A stretch of DNA of 64,000 bases from an uncultured Pseudomonadales bacterium (GTDB lineage: Bacteria > Pseudomonadota > Gammaproteobacteria > Pseudomonadales > Azotimanducaceae), in the NCBI GenBank assembly GCA_958296025.1, contig OY282430.1, forward strand, positions 2,728,001 to 2,792,000, written 5' to 3'. Shown here in pieces: positions 1 through 6,899 of the stretch. Below the pieces are notes generated by a model. That model saw only the letters and a list, made by a program, of their open reading frames with translations, ran no database searches and was not told where the DNA came from. The translations under genes and the position numbers were made by a program. Position 1 is the stretch's first letter, and the number at the start of each line of letters is the position of its first letter.

Positions 1-480
1 GATCAACGCCGCCTTCGATGCGGAATAGGCCGCCATGTTGTCCATGGCCAGCAGGCCGTTGATTGAAGCGATGTTGACGATGGCGCCGCCGCCCCGCGCC
101 TCCATAACCTGCATGGCCGCCCGAGTGGTGACGAAGGCGGCGTCCAGGTTGATTTCAAAGTCGCGCCGAAATTCCTCGAGCGCCGTATCCTTGATCGCAC
201 TCCAGCCGACATGCATCGCATTGTTCACCAGAAAGTCCAGCCGACCGCATTCGGCCACCAAGTCGGCGACCCAGGCCGACAAACCCTCGCTGTCCGCGAC
301 ATCCAACACCCGACCACTGGCGGCCTTACCCAAGCGCCGCACGGCTTCCGCCAACGTCGCCGACCGCCGCCCGCAAATCATCACGGATGCCCCTTCGGCG
401 ACCAAACGCTCGGCAATGGCGAAGCCGATGCCCTCGCTGCCGCCAGTCACCAATCCGCATCGCCCGGCAAACCGACCCAT
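1..480 (-). CDS. SDR family oxidoreductase, 3' end off the window
   Basis: The first 160 codons of a classical short-chain dehydrogenase/reductase, read on the minus strand from an ATG at 480; the C-terminus lies beyond base 1. It opens with a glycine-rich nucleotide loop (VTGGSEGIG, about residues 12-20), has the NNAM stretch near residue 90 and the active-site YSASKAA near residue 150, with a serine (IASIN) upstream to complete the Ser-Tyr-Lys set. A good ribosome site (GAGGAAG) lies 5-11 bases before the ATG. It probably oxidises or reduces an alcohol/ketone with NAD(P)H. It sits next to a second SDR and a steroid-type catabolic cluster, so a hydroxysteroid-like substrate is possible, but the sequence does not prove this. 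Confidence 0.85.
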   Translation of the reverse strand, partial: MGRFAGRCGLVTGGSEGIGFAIAERLVAEGASVMICGRRSATLAEAVRRLGKAASGRVLDVADSEGLSAWVADLVAECGRLDFLVNNAMHVGWSAIKDTALEEFRRDFEINLDAAFVTTRAAMQVMEARGGGAIVNIASINGLLAMDNMAAYSASKAALI

Positions 481-591
481 CAAGACTTCCTCAGCCCAAG
501 ATTCACGAACAGGCCCTAGTGTAGCGGCACCGCCGAAATATAAAAGTTCAGGCACCGCCTTGGGCGAAGCTGAACTGATGCACCACTGGGG

Positions 592-679
592 CCCAACACC
601 GGGTAGTGTCTCACGTCAGCCTGTCGGCCCGCGCCGCTGACTCTTTGGCGATTCAAACTGAGACACTGCCCAACACCGG
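592..679. repeat. MITE-like element: short inverted repeats flanked by an 11-bp direct repeat
   Basis: An 11-bp direct repeat (CCCAACACCGG) occurs at 592-602 and 669-679. Just inside it lie inverted repeats: AGTGTCTCA at 605-613 and TGAGACACT at 659-667. The two 13-mers at 601-613 and 659-671 pair at 12 of 13 positions. About 66 bp lie between the direct repeats and contain no ORF. This is the form expected of a tiny non-autonomous transposable element with a target-site duplication, or of an IS deletion relic. It sits between two divergently transcribed SDR genes, so it could also affect their promoters. The IS family was not assigned. Confidence 0.55.
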
Positions 680-747
680 CGCACCTTGCAATATCCCGTC
701 TTCCTCGCTAGCTTTCCACGCCCACCGCAACTAGGGGACTGCCCTCA

Positions 748-1620
748 ATGGATGATCCACAAGTGGCGCTCGTCACCGGCGCCAGCCGCGGCGCCGGCAA
801 GGGCATCGCCCTTGGCTTGGCCGCCCAAGGTCTGACCGTTTACGTCACCGGCCGCTCCAAGTCCGCGGCTTCCGCCACCCTGAGGGGCGAACTGCTGCCA
901 GGCACCCTGGACGCCACGGCGGAAGCCATCAACGCCGCCGGTGGCCAGGGCGTCGCCATTCCCTGCGACCACGCCGACGATGGGCAGACCAAGCAACTGT
1001 TTGAGCGCGTGGCCGACGAGCAGGGGCGGCTGGACATCCTAGTGAACAACGCCGCCTTCATTCACGAGCAGCTCATCGACCCCGGCGGCTTTTGGGAAAA
1101 GCCCTTGGAACTGGCCAGCATTCTGGATGTCGGTCTGCGCTCCGCCTATGTGGCCAGCTACTACGCCGCGCCGCTGATGGTGGCGCAGGACCGCGGCCTC
1201 ATCGTCTTCACCTCGTCCTTCGGCGGCGTGTGCTACATGCATGGCCCGGCCTACGGCGCCCAAAAGGCCGGTTTGGACAAGCTGGCCGCCGACATGGCGG
1301 TGGATTTGGAGAAGACGAACGTGGCCGCGGTGTCGCTTTGGCTCGGGCCGCTGCTGACCGAGCGCACGGACATCGTGCTACGCCACCGGGGCGAACAGTA
1401 CGACGACTTCATGCTGCGCGCCGAGACGCCGCAGTTCAACGGCAGGGTCATCCACGCTCTGGCTGCGGATGCCAAGCTGTCCGAGAAGTCCGGTCAAACC
1501 CTGATCACTGCGGAACTCGCCTTGGAATACGGCATCACCGATGCGGGGGGCAAGCAGCCGCCGTCCTACCGGGAGCATCTCGGCGAGCCACGTCAGCCCC
1601 ACCCCGCCCGCGTGATCTGA
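748..1620 (+). CDS. SDR family NAD(P)-dependent oxidoreductase
   Basis: A 290-aa short-chain dehydrogenase. The N-terminus carries the cofactor loop VTGASRGAGKGIA (residues 9-21), then NNAAF near residue 98, a serine in the FTSSFGG segment and the catalytic YGAQKAG near residues 168-174. The length is slightly above the usual 250 because of a C-terminal tail. AGGGGAC lies 9-15 bases before the ATG, supporting this start. It is read in the same direction as the downstream ring-cleavage genes but is separated from them by about 200 bp containing a strong palindrome, so it may be its own transcription unit. The substrate is unknown; context suggests a steroid or other hydrophobic alcohol/ketone. 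Confidence 0.85.
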   Translation: MDDPQVALVTGASRGAGKGIALGLAAQGLTVYVTGRSKSAASATLRGELLPGTLDATAEAINAAGGQGVAIPCDHADDGQTKQLFERVADEQGRLDILVNNAAFIHEQLIDPGGFWEKPLELASILDVGLRSAYVASYYAAPLMVAQDRGLIVFTSSFGGVCYMHGPAYGAQKAGLDKLAADMAVDLEKTNVAAVSLWLGPLLTERTDIVLRHRGEQYDDFMLRAETPQFNGRVIHALAADAKLSEKSGQTLITAELALEYGITDAGGKQPPSYREHLGEPRQPHPARVI

Positions 1621-1723
1621 ACGCCGCCGGCCGATTCGGCGGCCGGGGCTGGGTAACGCCCTTCGGCGACGATTGCGGGGCAGAATCGCTGATAGGGAAA
1701 AGAATTGGTTGTCTTCCTGCACG

Positions 1724-1756
1724 TTTGCGTAAAAAGCAACGGATTTTTTACGCAAA
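1724..1756. promoter_or_regulatory. 12-bp perfect palindrome upstream of the steroid-type cluster (candidate operator)
   Basis: TTTGCGTAAAAA at 1724-1735 and its exact reverse complement at 1745-1756, separated by 9 bases. It lies about 105 bp after one stop codon and 70 bp before the next start. AT-rich perfect dyads of this size in front of catabolic operons are typical sites for TetR-type dimeric repressors. A transcription terminator is less likely because the stem is AT-rich with no GC-rich core. No regulator gene is visible nearby. The operator reading is inference. Confidence 0.5.
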
Positions 1757-1825
1757 GGGATGGACATCCCTTAGGCGTTGTGGAACCATCCACAGCGTTT
1801 GCTTAAGCGAGGGAAAGTCGAAGCC

Positions 1826-2992
1826 ATGCCGGGAGGGGTTGCCAGCCAAGCGTCCGGTGCAACAGTGCCGGTCATCGACATCGAACCCTGCCTGCCCCTC
1901 GTCGCCGAACTGGCGGCCAAGGGGCGGGCGCAACGGCAGGTGGCGGCGGAGGCCATCGATGCCATCAAGGCGTCCGGGTTCATGCGCGCCCTGCTGCCGA
2001 AGCCTTGGGGTGGCTTTGAGGCGACGCCGCAGGAATTCTTCCGGGTGCAGGCGCGTATGGCGCAGTTCGACATGAGCACCGCCTGGGTGGCCGGCATCAT
2101 CGCCGTGCATGCCTATCAGCTGGCGTTGATGGACCGTCGCGCCTTGGACGAAGTCTATGCCGAGGATCCGAACACCCTGATCTCCAGCTCCTACAATCCG
2201 ATCGGCGCCAAGGTGCAGCCAACCGAAGGCGGCTTCCTGTTCAGCGGCCGTTGGGGCTGGAGCTCCGGCTCCGCCCACTGCTCTTGGGTGCTGCTCGGCG
2301 GCATCGTGCCCGGCGAGGACTACCGCACCTTCCTGGTGCCCCGCCAGGACTACCGCATTGAGGACACTTGGTTTGTCTATGGCCTGCAGGCCACCGGCAG
2401 CAACGACATCGTCATCGACGAGCCGGTGTTCGTGCCGGAGCACCGCACCCACAAGCGGCTGGACGGTTTCAACTGCCTGCACAGCCAAACAAACCCGATG
2501 TACAGCATCCCTTGGGCGCAAATCTTCGTGCGGGTGGTTTCCACTCCCGCCATCGGCGCCGCCCGCCACGCCCTTGACGTGTTCACCGGCAACGCCGCCG
2601 GCAGCAGCACGGACCCGACCAAGCTGCGTGGAGACCTGGACATCGCCCGCCGCGTCGCGGAAACCCGGAATGACATCGACCAAGCGGAAGTGCTGATGCT
2701 GCACAACTTCGAGCAAATGATGGGCAAGGTGCTGGCCGATGAACCCTTGGAATTGTTCGACCGGGTGCGCTACCGCTACCAGGCCAGCAAAGTCATCGAC
2801 GACATGACGCGCGCCGTGGACCGTTTGTTCGAGGTGGCCGGCGGGCGCAGCGTCTTCAACGGCTCCGCCATCCAAGACATCTGGCGGGACATCCGCGTGG
2901 CCCGCGCCCATGTGGCCAACAATCCCACCGCCTTCGCCCGAAACCTTGGAGCAATGGAATTGGGTGCGGAAAACGGCGATCCGTTCGTTTAG
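1826..2992 (+). CDS. hsaA: HsaA-like flavin-dependent monooxygenase (acyl-CoA dehydrogenase fold)
   Basis: A 388-aa member of the acyl-CoA-dehydrogenase-fold, two-component flavin hydroxylases. The closest recognisable type is HsaA, which hydroxylates 3-HSA, the aromatised A ring of the 9,10-seco steroid, using reduced flavin from a separate reductase (HsaB). Family features seen are the N-terminal helix block with LLPKPWGGFEA, the central beta barrel with FSGRWGWSSGSAHCSWV, and the C-terminal helices ending RSVFNGSAIQDIWRDIRVAR. A GTG at 1778 also opens this frame, but ATG 1826 follows a GAGGGAAAG ribosome site and gives the usual length. The next two genes are the matching ring-cleavage dioxygenase and hydrolase, which strongly supports the assignment. 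No HsaB is present in the window. Confidence 0.8.
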   Translation: MPGGVASQASGATVPVIDIEPCLPLVAELAAKGRAQRQVAAEAIDAIKASGFMRALLPKPWGGFEATPQEFFRVQARMAQFDMSTAWVAGIIAVHAYQLALMDRRALDEVYAEDPNTLISSSYNPIGAKVQPTEGGFLFSGRWGWSSGSAHCSWVLLGGIVPGEDYRTFLVPRQDYRIEDTWFVYGLQATGSNDIVIDEPVFVPEHRTHKRLDGFNCLHSQTNPMYSIPWAQIFVRVVSTPAIGAARHALDVFTGNAAGSSTDPTKLRGDLDIARRVAETRNDIDQAEVLMLHNFEQMMGKVLADEPLELFDRVRYRYQASKVIDDMTRAVDRLFEVAGGRSVFNGSAIQDIWRDIRVARAHVANNPTAFARNLGAMELGAENGDPFV

Positions 2993-3017
2993 GCGGGTTC
3001 GTAAGCACGGCAACACC

Positions 3018-3857
3018 ATGAGTGCCCAACAGAACAACCCGCCCCGGGGCAAGATCGCCCAAGCCGGCGGCCTGGAGCTGCACTATCACGACCATGCGCC
3101 CGCCGAGGGCAACGGCAAAGCCGTGGTCTTCGTGCATGGCAGCGGCCCCGGCGCCAGCGGCTACAGCAACTTCAAGCAGAACGTGCCAGCCTTCGTTGCC
3201 GCCGGCTACCGGGTGCTGGTGCCGGATTTGCCCGGTTTCGGCTATTCCTCCAAGCCCACGGACATCGACTACACCACCAACTTCTTCGCCGACGCCTTGG
3301 TCGGCCTGTTGGACGGCGTCGGCATCGGCCGCTGCTCGCTGGTGGGCAACTCCCTCGGCGGCGGCGTCTGCATCCGCACCGCCTTGGACCATCCGGCACG
3401 GGTGGAGAAGTTGGTGCTGATGGCGCCGGGCGGCATCGAGGAACTGGACACCTACCTGGCCATGCCGGCCATGGCCAGCATGATTCAGAACTTCGTCGGC
3501 GGCGCCTTGAATCGGGACGGACTGCGCCGAGTGCTGCAAAACCTGATCTTCGACCCGGCTCTGGTGACCGACGAGTTGGTCGAGGAACGCTACGCCATCC
3601 TGCAAACCCAGCCGCCGGAGGTGCTCAGCCGAATGCGCATCCCCAACATGGAGACGGAGCTTGGCGGCATTCAATGTCCGGTGCTCGGTTTTTGGGGCAT
3701 CGACGATGCGATGGTGCCGCCCAGCGGCGCACGCAAAGTCATGGCCGCCTGCCGGCCGTGCAGGATGATCGAGGTGGCCGACTGCGGCCATTGGGTGATG
3801 GTGGAGCACTGCCGCATGTTCAACGCGGCCTGTCTCGACTTTCTGAACAACGACTAG
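3018..3857 (+). CDS. hsaD: HsaD-like meta-cleavage product hydrolase (alpha/beta hydrolase)
   Basis: A 279-aa alpha/beta hydrolase that would split the C-C bond of the ring-opened product (4,9-DSHA in steroid breakdown). The triad is visible: Ser112 in the elbow GNSLGGG, an Asp near 230 in WGIDDAMV, and His258 in DCGHWVMVEH. The oxyanion region HGSGPGASG (residues 40-48) is typical of BphD/HsaD C-C hydrolases. The start is ATG 3018, 25 bp after the previous stop; the open frame extends upstream into the preceding gene but without family similarity. It is followed after 20 bp by the extradiol dioxygenase. Confidence 0.82.
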   Translation: MSAQQNNPPRGKIAQAGGLELHYHDHAPAEGNGKAVVFVHGSGPGASGYSNFKQNVPAFVAAGYRVLVPDLPGFGYSSKPTDIDYTTNFFADALVGLLDGVGIGRCSLVGNSLGGGVCIRTALDHPARVEKLVLMAPGGIEELDTYLAMPAMASMIQNFVGGALNRDGLRRVLQNLIFDPALVTDELVEERYAILQTQPPEVLSRMRIPNMETELGGIQCPVLGFWGIDDAMVPPSGARKVMAACRPCRMIEVADCGHWVMVEHCRMFNAACLDFLNND

Positions 3858-3877
3858 CGCAATCGGAGGACAAGAAA

Positions 3878-4765
3878 ATGATGGTCTCCGCCCTTGGCTA
3901 TGTGCGCTTGCGGATGCGTGACCCTTCCGAGTGGCTGCGCTTCGGCGAGGAGGTTCTGGGCTTCGTCGGCGAAACCGCCGACAACGGCAGCGTACGGCTG
4001 AAGATGGACGCGGCGCCCTTCCGCTATCTCGTGGAAAAGGGGGATGAAGACCGCTTTTTGGCGGCCGGCTGGGAGTGCGGGGACCAAGCCCAGTACGAGC
4101 ACTGCCGGGAAGCGCTGGCCAGCGCCGGCGCCCTGGTCGGCGAGGGCGGCGACGAAGATGCCGAACAGCGCGACGTAACGCAGCTGGCCTTCGCCGCGGA
4201 CCCCTCCGGCAACGCCTTCGAGATCTATCACGGGCGCACTGGCGGCGGCGGGTTCGCTTCGCCAATCGAAGGGCTGGAATTCCTCACCGATTGCATGGGC
4301 ATGGGCCACGTGGTGCTGCCGGCCCAAGCGTTTGAAGCCACCGCCACCTTCTACCGGAATCTGCTCGGCTTCGGCCTCAGCGATGAGCTGACCCTGCCGC
4401 CGCCGGCACAGGACGCGCCGCAGCAACGCTTGACCTTCCTCCATGCGGACAACCCCCGCCACCATAGCCTGGGCCTGTACAACTACCCGGCGCCCAGCGG
4501 CGTCGGCCATGTCATGGCCGAAGTACACTCCCTGGACAACGTCGGCTTTTGCCTGGACCGAGTCAAGGCGGCGGGCCACCCCATCATCGCCACCTTGGGC
4601 CGTCATTGGAACGACGGCATGGTCTCCTTCTACTTGCTGGCGCCCGGCGGCATTCCCATGGAGGTTGGCTACGACGGGCGGCAGTATCCCGACTGGGAGA
4701 GCTTTCAGCCCACCCGCAGCTCGATAGCCGACATCTGGGGCCACGAATACCATTTTCCAAGCTGA
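3878..4765 (+). CDS. hsaC: HsaC-like extradiol (type I) ring-cleavage dioxygenase
   Basis: A 295-aa two-domain vicinal-oxygen-chelate dioxygenase that opens a catechol ring next to its hydroxyls, using Fe(II). The iron ligands are His144 (GMGHVVL), His211 (GVGHVMAEV) and Glu262 (PMEVGYDG). The N-terminal half is the non-catalytic repeat of the fold. The length matches the family (about 300). The ending ADIWGHEYHF resembles steroid-type HsaC. CGGAGGA lies 8 bases before the ATG; a second in-frame ATG follows immediately. With the hydroxylase and hydrolase upstream it forms the hydroxylase / ring-cleavage / hydrolase set of the 9,10-seco pathway. Confidence 0.85.
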   Translation: MMVSALGYVRLRMRDPSEWLRFGEEVLGFVGETADNGSVRLKMDAAPFRYLVEKGDEDRFLAAGWECGDQAQYEHCREALASAGALVGEGGDEDAEQRDVTQLAFAADPSGNAFEIYHGRTGGGGFASPIEGLEFLTDCMGMGHVVLPAQAFEATATFYRNLLGFGLSDELTLPPPAQDAPQQRLTFLHADNPRHHSLGLYNYPAPSGVGHVMAEVHSLDNVGFCLDRVKAAGHPIIATLGRHWNDGMVSFYLLAPGGIPMEVGYDGRQYPDWESFQPTRSSIADIWGHEYHFPS

Positions 4766-4835
4766 TCGGCTGGGCGTCCCGCCAACCCCGGCCTGTCTGC
4801 AAGCCTTCACCTGAACCCAACGCCATCCACTGAGG

Positions 4836-5717
4836 ATGACCTTCCCAGCCAACATCAAGATCGTCGATCTGATGATGGGCATCCCCGTCAGCGAAACCAA
4901 CGAGGAGTGGTACAAGAGCTTTCTGCCGCTGCTGAAGGATCAAGAGAGCATCGAGCAGTTCAAGATGCCGGCGCAATACATGTTCCGGGATGTGCCGCGC
5001 CTTGACCGGACCGACGACTACGTCGAGTTCCTCGTCGGCCAGATGGATGAATACGGCATCGACATCGCCCTGGTCGGCTGCTTCGAGGGTTCCGCAACCG
5101 CCGCCGCGGCCAAGCGCCGCCATCCGCAGCGGTTCATCTTCGACCTGCCGGTGGACCCGAACCAAGGCATGGAAGCGGTGCGGGCCATCAAACGGGCCCA
5201 TGCGGCGTTCGGCATCCACGCGGTCAGCGTGTTTCCCTGCGGCTGCAACCCCCAAGTGCCCATTGACGACAAGCGCATGTGGCTGGTCTATGGCGCCTGT
5301 TGCGAACTGGGCCTGCCGATCTTGGTGAACGTCGGCGTGCCGGGGCCGCGCATCCCCTTGGCGGCGCAGCGGGTGGAACTGGTGGACGAGGTCTGCTACC
5401 ACTTCCCCGAACTCAAGTTCGTGATGCGGCACGGCGGCGAGCCTTGGGAGGACCTTGCCGTCAAGCTGATGCTGAAGTGGCCGAACCTTTACTATTCCAC
5501 CTCCGCCTTCGCGCCCAGGCACTACCCAGAATCCATTGTCCGTTACGCCAACACTCGGGGCGCGGACAAAGTTCTTTACGCCGGCTACTATCCCATGGGC
5601 CTTTCCCTAAAGCGCATCTTCGCGGAACTGCCGCAAGTGCCGTTCAAGGATGAAACGGTGTGGCGCAAGTTCTTGAGCGACAACGCCCGGCGCGTGTTCG
5701 GGCTGCCTCAGGCCTAG
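4836..5717 (+). CDS. Amidohydrolase-2 (ACMSD-like) fold protein lacking metal ligands
   Basis: A 293-aa protein with the overall pattern of the amidohydrolase-2/ACMSD family: LVGCFEG, FPELKFVMRHGGEPW, and the C-terminal SDNARRVFGL that normally closes these TIM barrels. The metal site is not conserved. The usual HxH after strand 1 reads VDLMMG (residues 10-15), the usual His in the ILVHxG strand is Asn165 (ILVNVG), and the catalytic Asp of the normal GSDYP motif is Tyr251 (AGYYPM). Only His199 of MRHGG remains. It is therefore probably metal-free, either with altered chemistry or a binding role. It lies 70 bp after the dioxygenase on the same strand and is likely co-transcribed with the steroid-type genes. 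The ATG is preceded by TGAGG with almost no spacing, so the start is uncertain. Confidence 0.75.
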   Translation: MTFPANIKIVDLMMGIPVSETNEEWYKSFLPLLKDQESIEQFKMPAQYMFRDVPRLDRTDDYVEFLVGQMDEYGIDIALVGCFEGSATAAAAKRRHPQRFIFDLPVDPNQGMEAVRAIKRAHAAFGIHAVSVFPCGCNPQVPIDDKRMWLVYGACCELGLPILVNVGVPGPRIPLAAQRVELVDEVCYHFPELKFVMRHGGEPWEDLAVKLMLKWPNLYYSTSAFAPRHYPESIVRYANTRGADKVLYAGYYPMGLSLKRIFAELPQVPFKDETVWRKFLSDNARRVFGLPQA

Positions 5718-5732
5718 TGTCCTGTCCCGCAA
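5714..5732. repeat. 19-bp motif shared with 33148-33166
   Basis: CTAGTGTCCTGTCCCGCAA overlaps the stop codon of the amidohydrolase-like gene. The same motif with one difference (A for C at base 14) recurs at 33148, at the broken end of a crotonase fragment. A shared sequence at gene ends and breakpoints suggests the terminus of a mobile element. No complete element is attached at either site. The motif also shares TAGTGTC with the inverted repeat near 604. Confidence 0.35.
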
Positions 5733-5774
5733 ACAAGTGCGCCGCCGCGCAATTCAGCATATTGGGAGACCGCC

Positions 5775-6899
5775 ATGAGCGAAGCCGCACAACTGCAGGA
5801 CGCCCGCACCGCGCCGCCCTTGGTGTGGGCGCAACTCAAGGGCTTGAAGGCTGAGGACTTGGCCCGTTGGCGGGTTGGCCCTCTAGAGAACGGCCGCTCC
5901 GCCGAGGAGCGCAACATCGACGGCCTGCCCATGCCCTTCGGCTGGTTCGCCATGTGCTACAGCGACGAACTGGCGGTTGGGGAGGTCAAGCCGCTGCATT
6001 ATTTCGAGCGGGACCTAGTGCTTTGGCGCGGCGAGGACGGCGTTCCCCGGATGCTCAACGCCTACTGTCCCCATCTGGGCGCTCACATGGGCTACGGCGG
6101 CAAGGTGGATGGGCCGCATCTGCAATGCCCCTTCCACTCCTGGCGTTGGGATGGCGAGGGGCGGGCGGTGGCCATCCCCTACTCGCCAACTATCCCGCCG
6201 AAAATGCAGCTGCCGGACTGCCGGCGCAGCTATCCCATCGCCGAACTGAACGGCTTCGTCTGGGCGTGGCACCACCCACAAGGCACCGCGCCCCTGTTCG
6301 ATCTGCAGCCCTTCGCGGAGGTGGGCCATCCCGACTGGACCGAGTTTGAAAAGCACGAGTGGATCATCTATGGCCCCATGCAGACCATCGCCGAAAACGG
6401 CGCCGACAGTGCCCACTTTCAGTTCATCCACGGCGTGGCGGACTACCCCAACTATGACATCCAATTTGCCGGCCACCGCCGCACGGCGGAGGTGCATGCC
6501 AAGATGGGAACGCCGCGTGGCTTGGTGGACGGCACCATCGCCTATGGCGTCAATGGCGCCGGGCAGCCCTGGACCCGGTTCAGCGGCATTTGCGAGACCT
6601 TGCTGGTCAGCGGCGTCACCGCCATCAAGCGGGACCTGACCCACCTGCGCTTCGCCTTCACCCAACTGAAGAGCGACCGGGACGGCCCCAACGGCGGCTT
6701 GGCTCGGGCCATCATCCGCGACATCTGCAAGCAGCTGGATCAGGACAAGGTGGTGTGGGACCGGCAGCGCTACATCGCCAAACCGCCGCTGTGCCGGGCG
6801 GACGGACCCATCAATCAGTTCCGCAACTTCTTCCGCCAGTTCTACGCCGGGGACGAGTGGGCGAAGTACCGGGAAGCCGCCAAGGCGACAGGACACTAG
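5775..6899 (+). CDS. Rieske non-heme iron oxygenase, KshA / DAF-36-like
   Basis: A 374-aa terminal oxygenase. The N-terminal Rieske domain binds a 2Fe-2S cluster through Cys98 and His100 (CPHLGAHMG) and Cys118 and His121 (CPFHSW). The catalytic domain has the mononuclear iron motif ENGADSAHFQFIHG with Asp211, His214 and His219. This arrangement fits the Rieske oxygenases that act on sterols: bacterial KshA (3-ketosteroid 9-alpha-hydroxylase) and the DAF-36/Neverland cholesterol 7-desaturase type. With HsaA/C/D-like genes next to it, a steroid substrate is the best guess, but regiochemistry cannot be read from sequence. TTGGGAGA precedes the ATG. It meets the convergent flavoprotein gene with a 4-base overlap. 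Confidence 0.8.
   Translation: MSEAAQLQDARTAPPLVWAQLKGLKAEDLARWRVGPLENGRSAEERNIDGLPMPFGWFAMCYSDELAVGEVKPLHYFERDLVLWRGEDGVPRMLNAYCPHLGAHMGYGGKVDGPHLQCPFHSWRWDGEGRAVAIPYSPTIPPKMQLPDCRRSYPIAELNGFVWAWHHPQGTAPLFDLQPFAEVGHPDWTEFEKHEWIIYGPMQTIAENGADSAHFQFIHGVADYPNYDIQFAGHRRTAEVHAKMGTPRGLVDGTIAYGVNGAGQPWTRFSGICETLLVSGVTAIKRDLTHLRFAFTQLKSDRDGPNGGLARAIIRDICKQLDQDKVVWDRQRYIAKPPLCRADGPINQFRNFFRQFYAGDEWAKYREAAKATGH

Noticed and set aside
1724-1756. Rho-independent terminator
   Set aside because: The stem is AT-rich without a GC core; the T-run is part of the dyad itself and is followed by ACGCAAAG rather than a free U-tract.
1748-3052. 434-codon minus-strand ORF over the hydroxylase gene
   Set aside because: It has no family motif and lies entirely antisense to a well-supported monooxygenase.
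2856-4265. 469-codon minus-strand ORF across the ring-cleavage genes
   Set aside because: It is antisense to HsaD/HsaC-like genes with clear motifs, and its composition (Arg/His/Ala/Gly-rich) is that of a shadow frame in GC-rich DNA.
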